Shown: positions 1 to 13,372, counted from the stretch's first letter. The stretch: 64,000 nt of DNA from Petrolisthes cinctipes (GCA_033782935.1 JAWQEG010000360.1:744001-808000), one strand, 5' to 3'. Made by a program: numbers and translations. Notes: generated by a model from the letters alone, not told the origin.

Positions 1-845
1 AAATATTCTAGCACTGTGTAGGCATGTACAGATTGCTTCTGGGACCCCAAAATTTTGAATTTTCGGGTGTTTTGAGCCTGAATTTGAGATATAAACGGGT
101 ACAGAAGATACATGCACATATTGACTTTGGGCATCTAAAATATCGATTTTCTGTATGTTTTGAGCATGTATTTTGAAAATACTCTAACACGGAGTAGGCA
201 TGTACAGATCGCTTCTGGGACCCCTAAATATAGAATTTTCGGGTGTTTTGGGACCGAATTTGAGATATCGACTTTTTGGCACCTAAAAGATCGATTTTTA
301 GCATGTTTTTAGCCTATATTTTGAAAATATTCTAGCACTGAGTAGGCATCTACAGATTGCATCTGGGACCCCAAAATATTGAATTTTCGGGTGTTTTGAG
401 CCTGAATTTGAGATATAAACGGGTACAGAAGATACATGCACATATTGACTTTGGGCATCTAAAATATCGATTTTCAGTATGTTTTGAGCATGTATTTTGA
501 AAATACTCTAACACGGAGTAGGCATGTACAGATCGCTTCTGGGACCCCTAAATATCGAATTTTCGGGTGTTTTGGGACTGAATTTGAGATATCGACTTTT
601 TGGCACCTAAAAGATCGATTTTTAGCATGTTTTTAGCCTATATTTTGAAAATATTCTAGCACTGAGTAGGCATGTACAGATTGCTTCTGGGACCCCAAAA
701 TATTGAATTTTCGGGTGTTTTGAGCCTGAATTTGAGATATAAACGGGTACAGAAGATACATGCACATATTGACTTTGGGCACCAAAAATATCGATTTTCA
801 GCATGTTTTGGGCCTGAATTTTGAAAATACTCTAACACGGAGTAG

Positions 846-1022
846 GCATGTACAGATCGCTTCTGGGACCCCAAAATATCGAATTTTCGGGTGTTTAGGG
901 CCAGAATTTGAGATATAAACGGGTACAGAAGATGCATGCACATATCGACTTTTGGGCACCTAGAAGATCGATTTTCAGTATGTTTTTGTCCTGTATTTTG
1001 GAAATACTCTAACACGGAGTAA
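846..1022. repeat. Representative A' monomer (177 bp)
   Basis: Example of the long monomer class, phased on the gcatgtaca word. It carries the phrase gtgtttagggccagaatttg followed by the 29-bp class-A segment, which here contains the palindrome tgcatgca. The length is 59 x 3, so a minus-strand reading frame stays open through runs of this monomer. Sister A monomers (176 bp) have ttgagcctgaatttg and tacatgca instead and are one base shorter after the segment. Confidence 0.9.
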
Positions 1023-1170
1023 GCATGTACAGATACCTTCTGGGACCTCTAAATATCGAATTTTCGGGTGTTTTGGGACTGAATTTGAGATATCGATTTT
1101 TTGGCACCTAAAATGTCGATTTTAAGCATGTTTTTAGCCTATATTTTGAAAATATTCTAGCACTGTGTAG
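1023..1170. repeat. Representative B monomer (148 bp)
   Basis: Example of the short monomer class. It runs directly from gagatat to cgatttttt and lacks the 29-bp A-specific segment. It also carries tagcatgtttttagcctata in place of the A-class cagtatgttttg. B monomers almost always follow one to four A-type monomers, so they mark the end of each higher-order unit. Confidence 0.9.
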
Positions 1171-1241
1171 GCATGTACAGATTGCTTCTGGGACCCCAAA
1201 ATATTGAATTTTCGGGTGTTTTGAGCCTGAATTTGAGATAT

Positions 1242-1270
1242 AAACGGGTACAGAAGATACATGCACATAT
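1242..1270. repeat. 29-bp A-class-specific segment (example)
   Basis: The segment starts aaacgggtacag and ends gcacatat. It is present in every A-type monomer and absent from B monomers. It is preceded by gagatat and itself ends in atat, so A and B differ by one copy of a tract between 4-bp direct repeats. This fits a slippage or microhomology deletion giving B from A, or the reverse insertion. The retrotransposon at 12677 sits exactly at the left edge of such a segment. Confidence 0.85.
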
Positions 1271-4200
1271 TGACTTTGGGCATCTAAAATATCGATTTTC
1301 AGTATGTTTTGAGCATGTATTTTGAAAATACTCTAACACGGAGTAGGCATGTACAGATCGCTTCTGGGACCCCTAAATATCGAATTTTCGGGTGTTTTGG
1401 GACTGAATTTGAGATATCGACTTTTTGGCACCTAAAGGATCGATTTTTAGCATGTTTTTAGCCTATATTTTGAAAATATTCTAGCACTGAGTAGGCATGT
1501 ACAGATTGCTTCTGGGACCCCAAAATATTGAATTTTCGGGTGTTTTGAGCCTGAATTTGAGATATAAACGTTTACAGAAGATACATGCACATATTGACTT
1601 TGGGCATCTAAAATATCGATTTTCAGCATGTTTTGGGCCTGTATTTTGAAAATACTCTAACACTGAGTAGGCATGTACAGATTGCTTCTGGGACCCCAAA
1701 ATATTGAATTTTCGGGTGTTTTGAGCCTGAATTTGAGATATAAACGGGTACAGAAGATACATGCACATATTGACTTTGGGCACCAAAAATATCGATTTTC
1801 AGCATGTTTTGGGCCTGAATTTTGAAAATACTCTAACACGGAGTAGGCATGTACAGATCGCTTCTGGGACCCCAAAATATCGAATTTTCGGGTGTTTAGG
1901 GCAAGAATTTGAGATATAAACGGGTACAGAAGATGCATGCACATATCGACTTTTGGGCACCTAAAAGATCGATTTTCAGTATGTTTTTGGCCTGTATTTT
2001 GAAAATACTCTAACACTGAGTAAGCATGAACAGATACCTTCTGGGACCCCTAAATATCGAATTTTCGGGTGTTTGGGGACTGAATTTGAGATATCGATTT
2101 TTTGGCACCTAAAATGTCGATTTTTAGCATGTTTTTAGCCTATATTTTGAAAATATTCTAGCACTGTGTAGGCATGTACAGATTGCTTCTGGGACCCCAA
2201 GATATTGAATTTTCGGGTGTTTTGAGCCTGAATTTGAGATATAAACGGGTACAGAAGATACATGCACATATTGACTTTGAGCATCTAAAATATCGATTTT
2301 CTGTATGTTTTGAGCATGTATTTTGAAAATACTCTAACACGGAGTAGGCATGTACAGATCGCTTCTGGGACCCCTAAATATAGAATTTTCGGGTGATTTG
2401 GGACCGAATTTGAGATATCGACTTTTTGGCACCTAAAAGATCGATTTTTAGCATGTTTTTAGCCTATATTTTGAAAATATTCTAGCACTGTGTAGGCATG
2501 TACAGATTGCTTCTGGGACCCCAAAATATTGAATTTTCGGGTGTTTTGAGCCTGAATTTGAGATATAAACGGGTACAGAAGATACATGCACATATTGACT
2601 TTGGGCATCTAAAATATCGATTTTCAGCATGTTTTGGGCCTGTATTTTGAAAATACTCTAACACTGAGTAGGCATGTACAGATCACTTCTGGGACCCCTA
2701 AATATCGAATTTTCGGGTGTTTTGGGACTGAATTTGAGATATCGACTTTTTGGCACCTAAAAGATCGATTTTTAGCATGTTTTTAGCCTATATTTTGAAA
2801 ATATTCTAGCGCTGAGTAGGCATGTACAGATTGCTTCTGGGACCCCAAAATATTGAATTTTCGGGTGTTTTGAGCCTGAATTTGAGATATAAACGGGTAC
2901 AGAAGATACATGCACATATTGACTTTGGGCACCAAAAATATCGATTTTCAGCATGTTTTGGGCCTGAATCTTGAAAATACTCTAACACGGAGTAGGCATG
3001 TACAGATCGCTTCTGGGACCCCAAAATATCGAATTTTCGGGTGTTTAGGGCCAGAATTTGAGATATAAACGGGTACAGAAGATGCATGCACATATCGACT
3101 TTTGGGCACCTAAAGGATCAATTTTCAGTATGTTTTTGGCCTGTATTTTGAAAATACTCTAACACGGAGTAGGCATGTATGTATAGATACCTTCTGGGAC
3201 CTCTAAATATCGAATTTTCGGGTGTTTTGGGACTGAATTTGAGATATCGATTTTTTGGCACCTAAAATGTCGATTTTTAGCATGTTTTTAGCCTATATTT
3301 TGAAAATATTCTAGCACTGTGTAGGCATGTACAGATTGCTTCTGGGACCCCAAAATATTGAATTTTCGGGTGTTTTGAGCCTGAATTTGAGATATAAACG
3401 GGTACAGAAGATACATGCACATATTGACTTTGGGCATCTAAAATATCGATTTTCAGCATGTTTTGGGCCTGTATTTTGAAAATACTCTAACACTGAGTAG
3501 GCATGTACAGATTGCTTCTGGGACCCCAAAATATTGAATTTTCGGGTGTTTTGAGCCTGAATTTGAGATATAAACGGGTACAGAAGATACATGCACATAT
3601 TGACTTTGGGCACCAAAAATATCGATTTTCAGCATGTTTTGGGCCTGAATTTTGAAAATACTCTAACACGGAGTAGGCATGTACAGATCGCTTCTGGGAC
3701 CCCAAAATATCGAATTTTCGGGTGTTTAGGGCCAGAATTTGATATATAAACGGGTACAGAAGATGCATGCACATATCGACTTTTGGGCACCTAAAAGATC
3801 GATTTTCAGTATGTTTTTGGCCTGTATTTTGAAAATACTCTAACACGGAGTAAGCATGTACAGATACCTTCTGGGACCTCTAAATATCGAATTTTCGGGT
3901 GTTTTGGGACTGAATTTGAGATATCGATTTTTTATGTCACCTAAAATGTCGATTTTTAGCATGTTTTTAGCCTATATTTTGAAAATATTCTAGCACTGTG
4001 TAGGCATGTACAGATTGCTTCTGGGACCCCAAAATTTTGAATTTTCGGGTGTTTTGAGCCTGAATTTGAGATATAAACGGGTACAGAAGATACATGCACA
4101 TATTGACTTTGGGCATCTAAAATATCGATTTTCTGTATGTTTTGAGCATGTATTTTGAAAATACTCTAACACGTAGTAGGCATGTACAGATCGCTTCTGG

Positions 4201-5324
4201 GACCCCTAAATATCGAATTTTCGGGTGTTTTGGGACTGAATTTGAGATATCGATTTTTTATGTCACCTAAAATGTCGATTTTTAGCATGTTTTTAGCCTA
4301 TATTTTGAAAATATTCTAGCACTGTGTAGGCATGTACAGATTGCTCCTGGGACCCCAAAATTTTGAATTTTCGGGTGTTTTGAGCCTGAATTTGAGATAT
4401 AAACGGGTACAGAAGATACATGCACATATTGACTTTGGGCATCTAAAATATCGATTTTCTGTATGTTTTGAGCATGTATTTTGAAAATACTCTAACACGG
4501 AGTAGGCATGTACAGATCGCTTCTGGGACCCCTAAATATTGAATTTTCGGGTGTTTTGGGACCGAATTTGAGATATCGACTTTTTGGCACCTAAAAGATC
4601 GATTTTTAGCATGTTTTTAGCCTATATTTTGAAAATATTCTAGCACTGAGTAGGCATCTACAGATTGCTTCTGGGACCCCAAAATATTGAATTTTCGGGT
4701 GTTTTGAGCCTGAATTTGAGATATAAACGGGTACAGAAGATACATGCACATATTGACTTTGGGCATCTAAAATATCGATTTTCAGTATGTTTTGAGCATG
4801 TATTTTGAAAATACTCTAACACGGAGTAGGCATGTACAGATCGCTTCTGGGACCCCTAAATATCGAATTTTCGGGTGTTTTGGGACTGAATTTGAGATAT
4901 CGACTTTTTGGCACCTAAAAGATCGATTTTTAGCATGTTTTTAGCCTATATTTTGAAAATATTCTAGCACTGAGTAGGCATGTACAGATTGCTTCTGGGA
5001 CCCCAAAATATTGAATTTTCGGGTGTTTTGAGCCTGAATTTGAGATATAAACGGGTACAGAAGATACATGCACATATTGACTTTGGGCACCAAAAATATC
5101 GATTTTCAGCATGTTTTGGGCCTGAATTTTGAAAATACTCTAACACGGAGTAGGCATGTACAGATCGCTTCTGGGACCCCAAAATATCGAATTTTCGGGT
5201 GTTTAGGGCCAGAATTTGAGATATAAACGGGTACAGAAGATGCATGCACATATCGACTTTTGGGCACCTAAAAGATCGATTTTCAGTATGTTTTTGGCCT
5301 GTATTTTGAAAATACTCTAACACG

Positions 5325-7326
5325 GAGTAAGCATGTACAGATACCTTCTGGGACCTCTAAATATCGAATTTTCGGGTGTTTTGGTACTGAATTTGAGATA
5401 TCGATTTTTTGGCACCTAAAATGTCGATTTTAAGCATGTTTTTAGCCTATATTTCGAAAATATTCTAGCACTGTGTAGGCATGTACAGATTGCTTCTGGG
5501 ACCCCAAAATATTGAATTTTCGGGTGTTTTGAGCCTGAATTTGAGATATAAACGGGTACAGAAGATACATGCACATATTGACTTTGGGCATCTAAAATAT
5601 CGATTTTCAGTATGTTTTGAGCATGTATTTTGAAAATACTCTAACACGGAGTAGGCATGTACAGATCGCTTCTGGGACCCCTAAATATCGAATTTTCGGG
5701 TGTTTTGGGACTGAATTTGAGATATCGACTTTTTGGCACCTAAAAGATCGATTTTTAGCATGTTTTTAGCCTATATTTTGAAAATATTCTAGCACTGAGT
5801 AGGCATGTACAGATTGCTTCTGGGACCCCAAAATATTGAATTTTCGGGTGTTTTGAGCCTGAATTTGAGATATAAACGTTTACAGAAGATACATGCACAT
5901 ATTGACTTTGGGCATCTAAAATATCGATTTTCAGCATGTTTTGGGCCTGTATTTTGAAAATACTCTAACACTGAGTATTCATGTACAGATTGCTTCTGGG
6001 ACCCCAAGATATTGAATTTTCGGGTGTTTTGAGCCTGAATTTGAGATATAAACGGGTACAGAAGATACATGCACATATCGACTTTGGGCACCAAAAATAT
6101 CGATTTTCAGCATGTTTTGGGCCTGAATTTTGAAAATACTCTAACACGGAGTAGGCATGTACAGATCGCTTCTGGGACCCCAAAATATCGAATTTTCGGG
6201 TGTTTAGGGCCAGAATTTGAGATATAAACGGGTACAGAAGATGCATGCACATATCGACTTTTGGGCACCTAAAAGATGGATTTTCAGTATGTTTTTGGCC
6301 TGTATTTTGAAAATACTCTAACACGGAGTAAGCATGTACAGATACCTTCTGGGACCTCTAAATATCGAATTTTCGTGTGTTTTGGGACTGAATTTGAGAT
6401 ATCGATTTTTTGGCACCTAAAATGTCGATTTTTAGCATGTTTTTAGCCTATATTTTGAAAATATTCTAGCACTGTGTAGGCATGTACAGATTGCTTCTGG
6501 GACCCCAAAATATTGAATTTTCGGGTGTTTTGAGCCTGAATTTGAGATATAAACGGGTACAGAAGATACATGCACATATTGACTTTGGGCATCTAAAATA
6601 TCGATTTTCAGTATGTTTTGAGCATGTATTTTGAAAATACTCTAACACGGAGTAGGCATGTACAGATCGCTTCTGGGACCCCTAAATATCGAATTTTCGG
6701 GTGTTTTGGGACTGAATTTGAGATATCGACTTTTTGGCACCTAAAAGATCGATTTTTAGCATGTTTTTAGCCTATATTTTGAAAATATTCTAGCACTGAG
6801 TAGGCATGTACAGATTGCTTCTGGGACCCCAAAATATTGAATTTTCGGGTGTTTTGAGCCTGAATTTGAGATATAAACGTTTACAGAAGATACATGCACA
6901 TATTGACTTTGGGCATCTAAAATATCGATTTTCAGCATGTTTTGGGCCTGTATTTTGAAAATACTCTAACACTGAGTAGGCATGTACAGATTGCTTCTGG
7001 GACCCCAAGATATTGAATTTTCGGGTGTTTTGAGCCTGAATTTGAGATATAAACGGGTACAGAAGATACATGCACATATCGACTTTGGGCACCAAAAATA
7101 TCGATTTTCAGCATGTTTTGGGCCTGAATTTTGAAAATACTCTAACACGGAGTAGGCATGTACAGATCGCTTCTGGGACCCCGAAATATCGAATTTTCGG
7201 GTGTTTAGGGCCAGAATTTGAGATATAAACGGGTACAGAAGATGCATGCACATATCGACTTTTGGGCACCTAAAAGATGGATTTTCAGTATGTTTTTGGC
7301 CTGTATTTTGAAAATACTCTAACACG
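5325..7326. repeat. Tandem 1001-bp higher-order unit, two copies
   Basis: Landmarks recur at a spacing of exactly 1001 bp (for example 5465/6466, 5755/6756, 5789/6790, 5965/6966). The length equals A+B+A+A+A'+B (176+148+176+176+177+148). Private variants are shared between copies, such as gttta instead of ggta near 5880 and 6880 and gatgga instead of gatcga near 6275 and 7275. This shows the units were duplicated as blocks. Confidence 0.85.
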
Positions 7327-9800
7327 GAGTAAGCATGTACAGATACCTTCTGGGACCTCTAAATATCGAATTTTCGGGTGTTTTGGGACTGAATTTGAGA
7401 TATCGATTTTTTGGCACCTAAAATGTCGATTTTTAGCATGTTTTTAGCCTATATTTTGAAAATATTCTAGCACTGTGTAGGCATGTACAGATTGCTTCTG
7501 GGACCCCAAAATATTGAATTTTCGGGTGTTTTGAGCCTGAATTTGAGATATAAACGGGTACAGAAGATACATGCACATATTGACTTTGGGAATCAAAAAT
7601 ATCGATTTTCTGTATGTTTTGAGCATGTATTTTGAAAATACTCTAACACGGAGTAGGCATGTACAGATCGCTTCTGGGACCCCTAAATATCGAATTTTCG
7701 GGTGTTTTGGGACTGAATTTGAGATATCGACTTTTTGGCACCTAAAAGATCGATTTTTAGCATGTTTTTAGCCTATATTTTGAAAATATTCTAGCACTGA
7801 GTAGGCATGTACAGATTGCTTCTGGGACCCCAAAATATTGAATTTTCGGGTGTTTTGAGCCTGAATTTGAGATATAAACGGGTACAGAAGATACATGCAC
7901 ATATTGACTTTGGGCACCAAAAATATCGATTTTCAGCATGTTTTGGGCCTGAATTTTGAAAATACTCTAACACGGAGTAGGCATGTACAGATCGCTTCTG
8001 GGACCCCAAAATATCGAATTTTCGGGTGTTTAGGGCCAGAATTTGAGATATAAACGGGTACAGAAGATGCATGCACATATCGACTTTTGGGCACCTAAAG
8101 GATCGATTTTCAGTATGTTTTTGGCCTGTATTTTGAAAATACTCTAACACGGAGTAAGCATGTACAGATACCTTCTGGGACCTCTAAATATCGAATTTTC
8201 GGGTGTTTGGGGACTGAATTTGAGATATCGATTTTTTGGCACCTAAAATGTCGATTTTAAGCATGTTTTTAGCCTATATTTTGAAAATATTCTAGCACTG
8301 TGTAGGCATGTACAGATTGCTTCTGGGACCCCAAAATATTGAATTTTCGGGTGTTTTGAGCCTGAATTTGAGATATAAACGGGTACAGAAGATACATGCA
8401 CATATTGACTTTGGGCATCTAAAATATCGATTTTCAGTATGTTTTGAGCATGTATTTTGAAAATACTCTAACACGGAGTAGGCATGTACAGATCGCTTCT
8501 GGGACCCCTAAATATCGAATTTTCGGGTGTTTTGCGACTGAATTTGAGATATCGACTTTTTGGCACCTAAAAGATCGATTTTTAGCATGTTTTTAGCCTA
8601 TATTTTGAAAATATTCTAGCACTGAGTAGGCATGTACAGATTGCTTCTGGGACCCCAAAATATTGAATTTTCGGGTGTTTTGAGCCTGAATTTGAGATAT
8701 AAACGGGTACAGAAGAAACATGCACATATTGACTTTGGGCACCAAAAATATCGATTTTCAGCATGTTTTGGGCCTGAATTTTGAAAATACTCTAACACGG
8801 AGTAGGTATGTACAGATCGCTTCTGGGACCCCAAAATATCGAATTTTCGGGTGTTTAGGGCCAGAATTTGAGATATAAACGGGTACAGAAGATGCATGCA
8901 CATATCGACTTTTGGGCACCTAAAATATCGATTTTCAGTATGTTTTTGGCCTGTATTTTGAAAATACTCTAACACGGAGTAAGCATGTACAGATCGCTTC
9001 TGGGACCCCTAAATATCGAATTTTCGGGTGTTTTGGGACTGAATTTGAGATATCGACTTTTTGGCACCTAAAAGATCGATTTTTAGCATGTTTTTAGCCT
9101 ATATTTTGAAAATATTCTAGCACTGAGTAGGCATGTACAGATTGCTTCTGGGACCCCAAAATATTGAATTTTCGGGTGTTTTGAGCCTGAATTTGAGATA
9201 TAAACGGGTACAGAAGATACATGCACATATTGACTTTGGGCATCTAAAATATCGATTTTCAGTATGTTTTGAGCATGTATTTTGAAAATACTCTAACACG
9301 GAGTAGGCATGTACAGATCGCTTCTGGGACCCCTAAATATCGAATTTTCGGGTGTTTTGGGACTGAATTTGAGATATCGACTTTTTGGCACCTAAAAGAT
9401 CGAATTTTAGCATGTTTTTAGCCTATATTTTGAAAATATTCTAGCACTGTGTAGGCATGTACAGATTGCTTCTGGGACCCCAAAATATTGAATTTTCGGG
9501 TATTTTGAGCCTGAATTTGAGATATAAACGGGTACAGAAGATACATGCACATATTGACTTTGGGCACCAAAAATATCGATTTTCAGCATGTTTTGGGCCT
9601 GAATTTTGAAAATACTCTAACACGGAGTAGGCATGTACAGATCGCTTCTGGGACCCCAAAATATCGAATTTTCGGGTGTTTAGTGCCAGAATTTGAGATA
9701 TAAACGGGTACTGAAGATGCATGCACATATCGACTTTTGGGCACCTAAAAGATCGATTTTCAGTATGTTTTTGGCCTGTATTTTGAAAATACTCTAACAC
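6930..9800. repeat. Tandem 825-bp higher-order unit
   Basis: Landmarks recur every 825 bp (6932/7757/8582/9407 and 6966/7791/8616/9441). The length equals A+B+A+A'+B (176+148+176+177+148). The unit follows the 1001-bp domain and differs from it by one 176-bp A monomer, so the two are related by gain or loss of a whole monomer. Confidence 0.85.
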
Positions 9801-12676
9801 GGAGTAGGCATGTACATATACCTTCTGGGACCTCTAAATATCGAATTTTCGGGTGTTTTTTGACTGAATTTGAGATATCGATTTTTTGGCACCTAAAATG
9901 TCGATTTTTAGCATGTTTTTAGCCTATATTTTGAAAATATTCTAGCACTGTGTAGGCATGTACAGATTGCTTCTGAGACCCCAAAATATTGAATTTTCGG
10001 GTGTTTTGAGCCTGAATTTGAGATATAAACGGGTACAGAAGATACATGCACATATTGACTTTGGGCATCTAAAATATCGATTTTCAGCATGTTTTGGGCC
10101 TGTATTTTGAAAATACTCTAACACTGAGTAGGCATGTACAGATTGCTTCTGGGACCCCAAAATATTGAATTTTCGGGTGTTTTGAGCCTGAATTTGAGAT
10201 ATAAACGGGTACAGAAGATACATGCACATATTGACTTTGGTCATCTAAAATATCGATTTTCAGTATGTTTTGAGCATGTATTTTGAAAATACTCTAACAC
10301 GGAGTAGGCATGTACAGATCGCTTCTGGGACCCCTAAATATAGAATTTTCGGGTGTTTTGGGACTGAATTTGAGATATCGACTTTTTGGCACCTAAAAGA
10401 TCGATTTTTAGCATGTTTTTAGCCTATATTTTGAAAATATTCTAGCACTGAGTAGGCATGTACAGATTGCTTCTGGGACCCCAAAATATTGAATTTTCGG
10501 GTGTTTTGAGCCTGAATTTGAGATATAAACGGGTACAGAAGATACATGCACATATTGACTTTGGGCATCTAAAATATCGATTTTCAGTATGTTTTGAGCA
10601 TGTATTTTGAAAATACTCTAACACGGAGTAGGCATGTACAGATCGCTTCTGGGACCCCTAAATATCGAATTTTCGGGTGTTTTGGGACTGAATTTGAGAT
10701 ATCGACTTTTTGGCACCTAAAAGATCGATTTTTAGCATGTTTTTAGCCTATATTTTGAAAATATTCTAGCACTGAGTAGGCATGTACAGATTGCTTCTGG
10801 GACCCCAAAATATTGAATTTTCGGGTGTTTTGAGCCAGAATTTGAGATATAAACGGGTACAGAAGAAACATGCACATATTGACTTTGGGCACCAAAAATA
10901 TCGATTTTCAGCATGTTTTGGGTCTGAATTTTGAAAATACTCTAACACGGAGTAGGTATGTACAGATCGCTTCTGGGACCCCAAAATATCGAATTTTCGG
11001 GTGTTTAGGGCCAGAATTTGAGATATAAACGGGTACAGAAGATACATGCACATATCGACTTTTGGGCACCTAAAATATCGATTTTCAGTATGTTTTTGGC
11101 CTGTATTTTGAAAATACTCTAACACGGAGTAAGCATGTACAGATCGCTTCTGGGACCCCTAAATATCGAATTTTCAGGTGTTTTGGGACTGAATTTGAGA
11201 TATCGACTTTTTGGCACCTAAAAGATCGATTTTTAGCATGTTTTTAGCCTATATTTTGAAAATATTCTAGCACTGAGTAGGCATGTACAGATTGCTTCTG
11301 GGACCCCAAAATATTGAATTTTCGGGTGTTTTGAGCCTGAATTTGAGATATAAACGGGTACAGAAGATACATGCACATATTGACTTTGGGCATCTAAAAG
11401 ATCGATTTTCAGTATGTTTTTGGCCTGTATTTTGAAAATACTCTAACATGGAGTAGGCATGTACATATACCTTCTGGGACCTCTAAATATCGAATTTTCG
11501 GGTGTTTTTTGACTGAATTTGAGATATCGATTTTTTGGCACCTAAAATGTCGATTTTTAGCATGTTTTTAGCCTATATTTTGAAAATATTCTAGCACTGT
11601 GTAGGCATGTACAGATTGCTTCTGGGACCCCAAAATATTGATTTTTCGGGTGTTTTGAGCCTGAATTTGAGATATAAACGGGTACAGAAGATACATGCAC
11701 ATATTGACTTTGTGCACCTAAAAGATCGATTTTCAGCATGTTTTAAGCATGTATTTTGAAAATACTCTAACACGGAGTAGGCATGTACATATACCTTCTG
11801 GGACCTCTAAATATCGAATTTTCGGGTGTTTTGGGACTGAATTTGAGATATCGATTTTTTGGCACCTAAAATGTCGATTTTTAGCATGTTTTTAGCCTAT
11901 ATTTTGAAAATATTCTAGCACTGTGTAGGCATGTACAGATTGCTTCTGGGACCCCAAAATATTGAATTTTCGGGTGTTTTGAGCCTGAATTTGAGATATA
12001 AACGGGTACAGAAGATACATGCACATATTGACTTTGGGCATCTAAAATATCGATTTTCAGCATGTTTTGGGCCTGTATTTTGAAAATACTCTAACACTGA
12101 GTAGGCATGTACAGATTGCTTCTGGGACCCCAAAATATTGATTTTTCGGGTGTTTTGAGCCTGAATTTGAGATATAAACGGGTACTGAAAATGCATGAAC
12201 ATATCGACTTTTGTGCACCTAAAAGATAGATTTTCAGTATGTTTTAAGCATGTATTTTGAAAATACTCTAACACGGAGTAGGCATGTACAGATCGCTTCT
12301 GGGACCCCTAAATATCGAATTTTCGGGTGTTTTGGGACTGAATTTGAGATATCGACTTTTTGGCACCTAAAAGATCGATTTTCAGCATGTTTTTAGCCTA
12401 TATTTTGAAAATATTCTAGCACTGAGTAGGCATGTACAGATTGCTTCTGGGACCCCAAAATATTGAATTTTCGGGTGTTTTGAGCCTGAATTTGAGATAT
12501 AAACGGGTACAGAAGATACATGCACATATTGACTTTGGGCACCAAAAATATCGATTTTCAGCATGTTTTGGGCCTGAATTTTGAAAATACTCTAACACGG
12601 AGTAGGCATGTACAGATCGCTTCTGGGACCCCAAAATATCGAATTTTCGGGTGTTTAGGGCCAGAATTTGAGATAT

Positions 12677-12725
12677 TAGTGCATTTGTCGCGGCTTCTAG
12701 CCGCTTAAATTGTATTTATTGGTTT
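12677..12725 (-). repeat. Element 3'-terminal extension outside the ITR
   Basis: These 49 bp lie outside the shared 211-bp inverted repeat and occur only at the end downstream of the recombinase gene. Their exact complement appears in the internal complementary region. Such an unequal extension is typical of DIRS1-like elements, where it is restored by copying from the internal region. It contains the dyad gcggcttctagccgc at 12690-12704. Confidence 0.9.
12715..12720 (-). promoter_or_regulatory. Possible poly(A) signal in terminal extension
   Basis: AATAAA on the minus strand, downstream of all three genes and inside the terminal extension. It is suitably placed to end a full-length transcript near the element end. 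Only the hexamer supports it. Confidence 0.3.
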
Positions 12726-12936
12726 GTGAAACCAGTACAGCTGGTTGCTATAGGATAGGCCCCTTCACAAGCCCAGGCCCCGTGTAGGCATAATCTGGGT
12801 TGGAAGGGTCAATTCCGTGACGTTCATCAGAAGTAAATAAAAATTCAAATCTGGCGCTGTACTGATAGTGGAGCCACCTGGAGGTGGTGAGGTGAGGTAT
12901 TAAGCCCCTCCTCCGCTGAATACCGCTCGTCCACTC
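12726..12936 (+). repeat. Inverted terminal repeat, 3' side of element
   Basis: Reverse complement of 19898-20108; the spans have equal length and no mismatch was found. Boundaries are where the match stops: 12725 against 20109, and 12937 against 19897. An apparent 72-residue open frame inside it appears in both ITR copies and is not regarded as a gene. Confidence 0.95.
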
Positions 12937-12989
12937 CAATGAGAAAGAAGTGAGTGTCTGCCGCATCGGGAGGTGGGTGGGACAGTAGA
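12937..12989 (-). other. Spacer between 3' ITR and internal complementary region
   Basis: 53 bp of element sequence not repeated elsewhere in the window. It separates the inverted repeat from the internal complementary region and would lie in the loop of a hairpin formed by 12677-12742 and 12990-13055. No motif recognised. Confidence 0.7.
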
Positions 12990-13091
12990 AGCTGTACTGG
13001 TTTCACAAACCAATAAATACAATTTAAGCGGCTAGAAGCCGCGACAAATGCACTATTATTGGTATAGTGAAACCAGTACAGCTGGTTGCTA
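12990..13091 (-). repeat. Internal complementary region (circle-junction template)
   Basis: Bases 12990-13055 are the perfect reverse complement of the outer 66 bp of one end (12677-12742). Bases 13056-13091 are the perfect reverse complement of the outer 36 bp of the other end (20084-20119). The two matches abut with no gap at cacta/ttatt. The region therefore encodes the joined ends of the element. In the accepted DIRS1 model such a region templates completion of the ends and circularisation before recombinase-mediated integration. Confidence 0.95.
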
Positions 13092-13372
13092 AGCATGCGA
13101 TGCGGTAGGTGGGAGGTGAGGTGGAGGCAATCACGTGCTAGTTAAGAGTGGTTGAGAGCGGAGGGCAGGAAAGGTAACCGAGCCCGGTGAGGCAGCAGCT
13201 AACGCCCCTCCCGACACTGGCTAGGTGAAACGCCGTGGTGGGGGAGCAGTAGCGTATACCATAAAACCGTAGACCATTCTGTTATAGACCAGAATTGTTA
13301 CGCATAAAGTCTTTATAGGTAGACTCAAGGGTTCGGGTCTAGGAGAGGAGGGGGGAGGTTCCCATGGATACT

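Larger units (their letters stand above)
1..12676. repeat. Satellite array, left arm
   Basis: Uninterrupted head-to-tail tandem satellite. Counting from the recurring gcatgtaca word, successive monomers are 176, 148, 176, 148, 176, 177 and 148 bp at the start of the window. The 176-177 bp (A) and 148 bp (B) monomers alternate in patterns AB (324 bp), AA'B (501 bp) and combinations. Monomers differ by scattered substitutions and very few indels, for example a 2-bp gain near 3930 and 4260 and a 4-bp gain near 3180. The last monomer is cut after gagatat at 12676 by the retrotransposon. No gene, RNA gene or other mobile element was seen in this stretch; the many short open frames follow from the repeat. 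Confidence 0.97.

Noticed and set aside
846..1170. CENP-B box in the satellite
   Set aside because: atcgaattttcggg resembles the core, but the spacer between CG and CGGG is six bases rather than seven and the required internal A is misplaced, so the consensus is not met.
1..12676. Dozens of 60-127 residue open frames on the minus strand of the satellite
   Set aside because: They repeat with the monomer period, start and stop at monomer junctions, and occur in several overlapping frames. Nothing indicates expression.
12748..12966. 72-residue frame in the ITR, seen also at 19868-20086
   Set aside because: It occurs twice only because the ITRs are identical inverted copies, has no conserved domain, and overlaps sequence needed for end structure.
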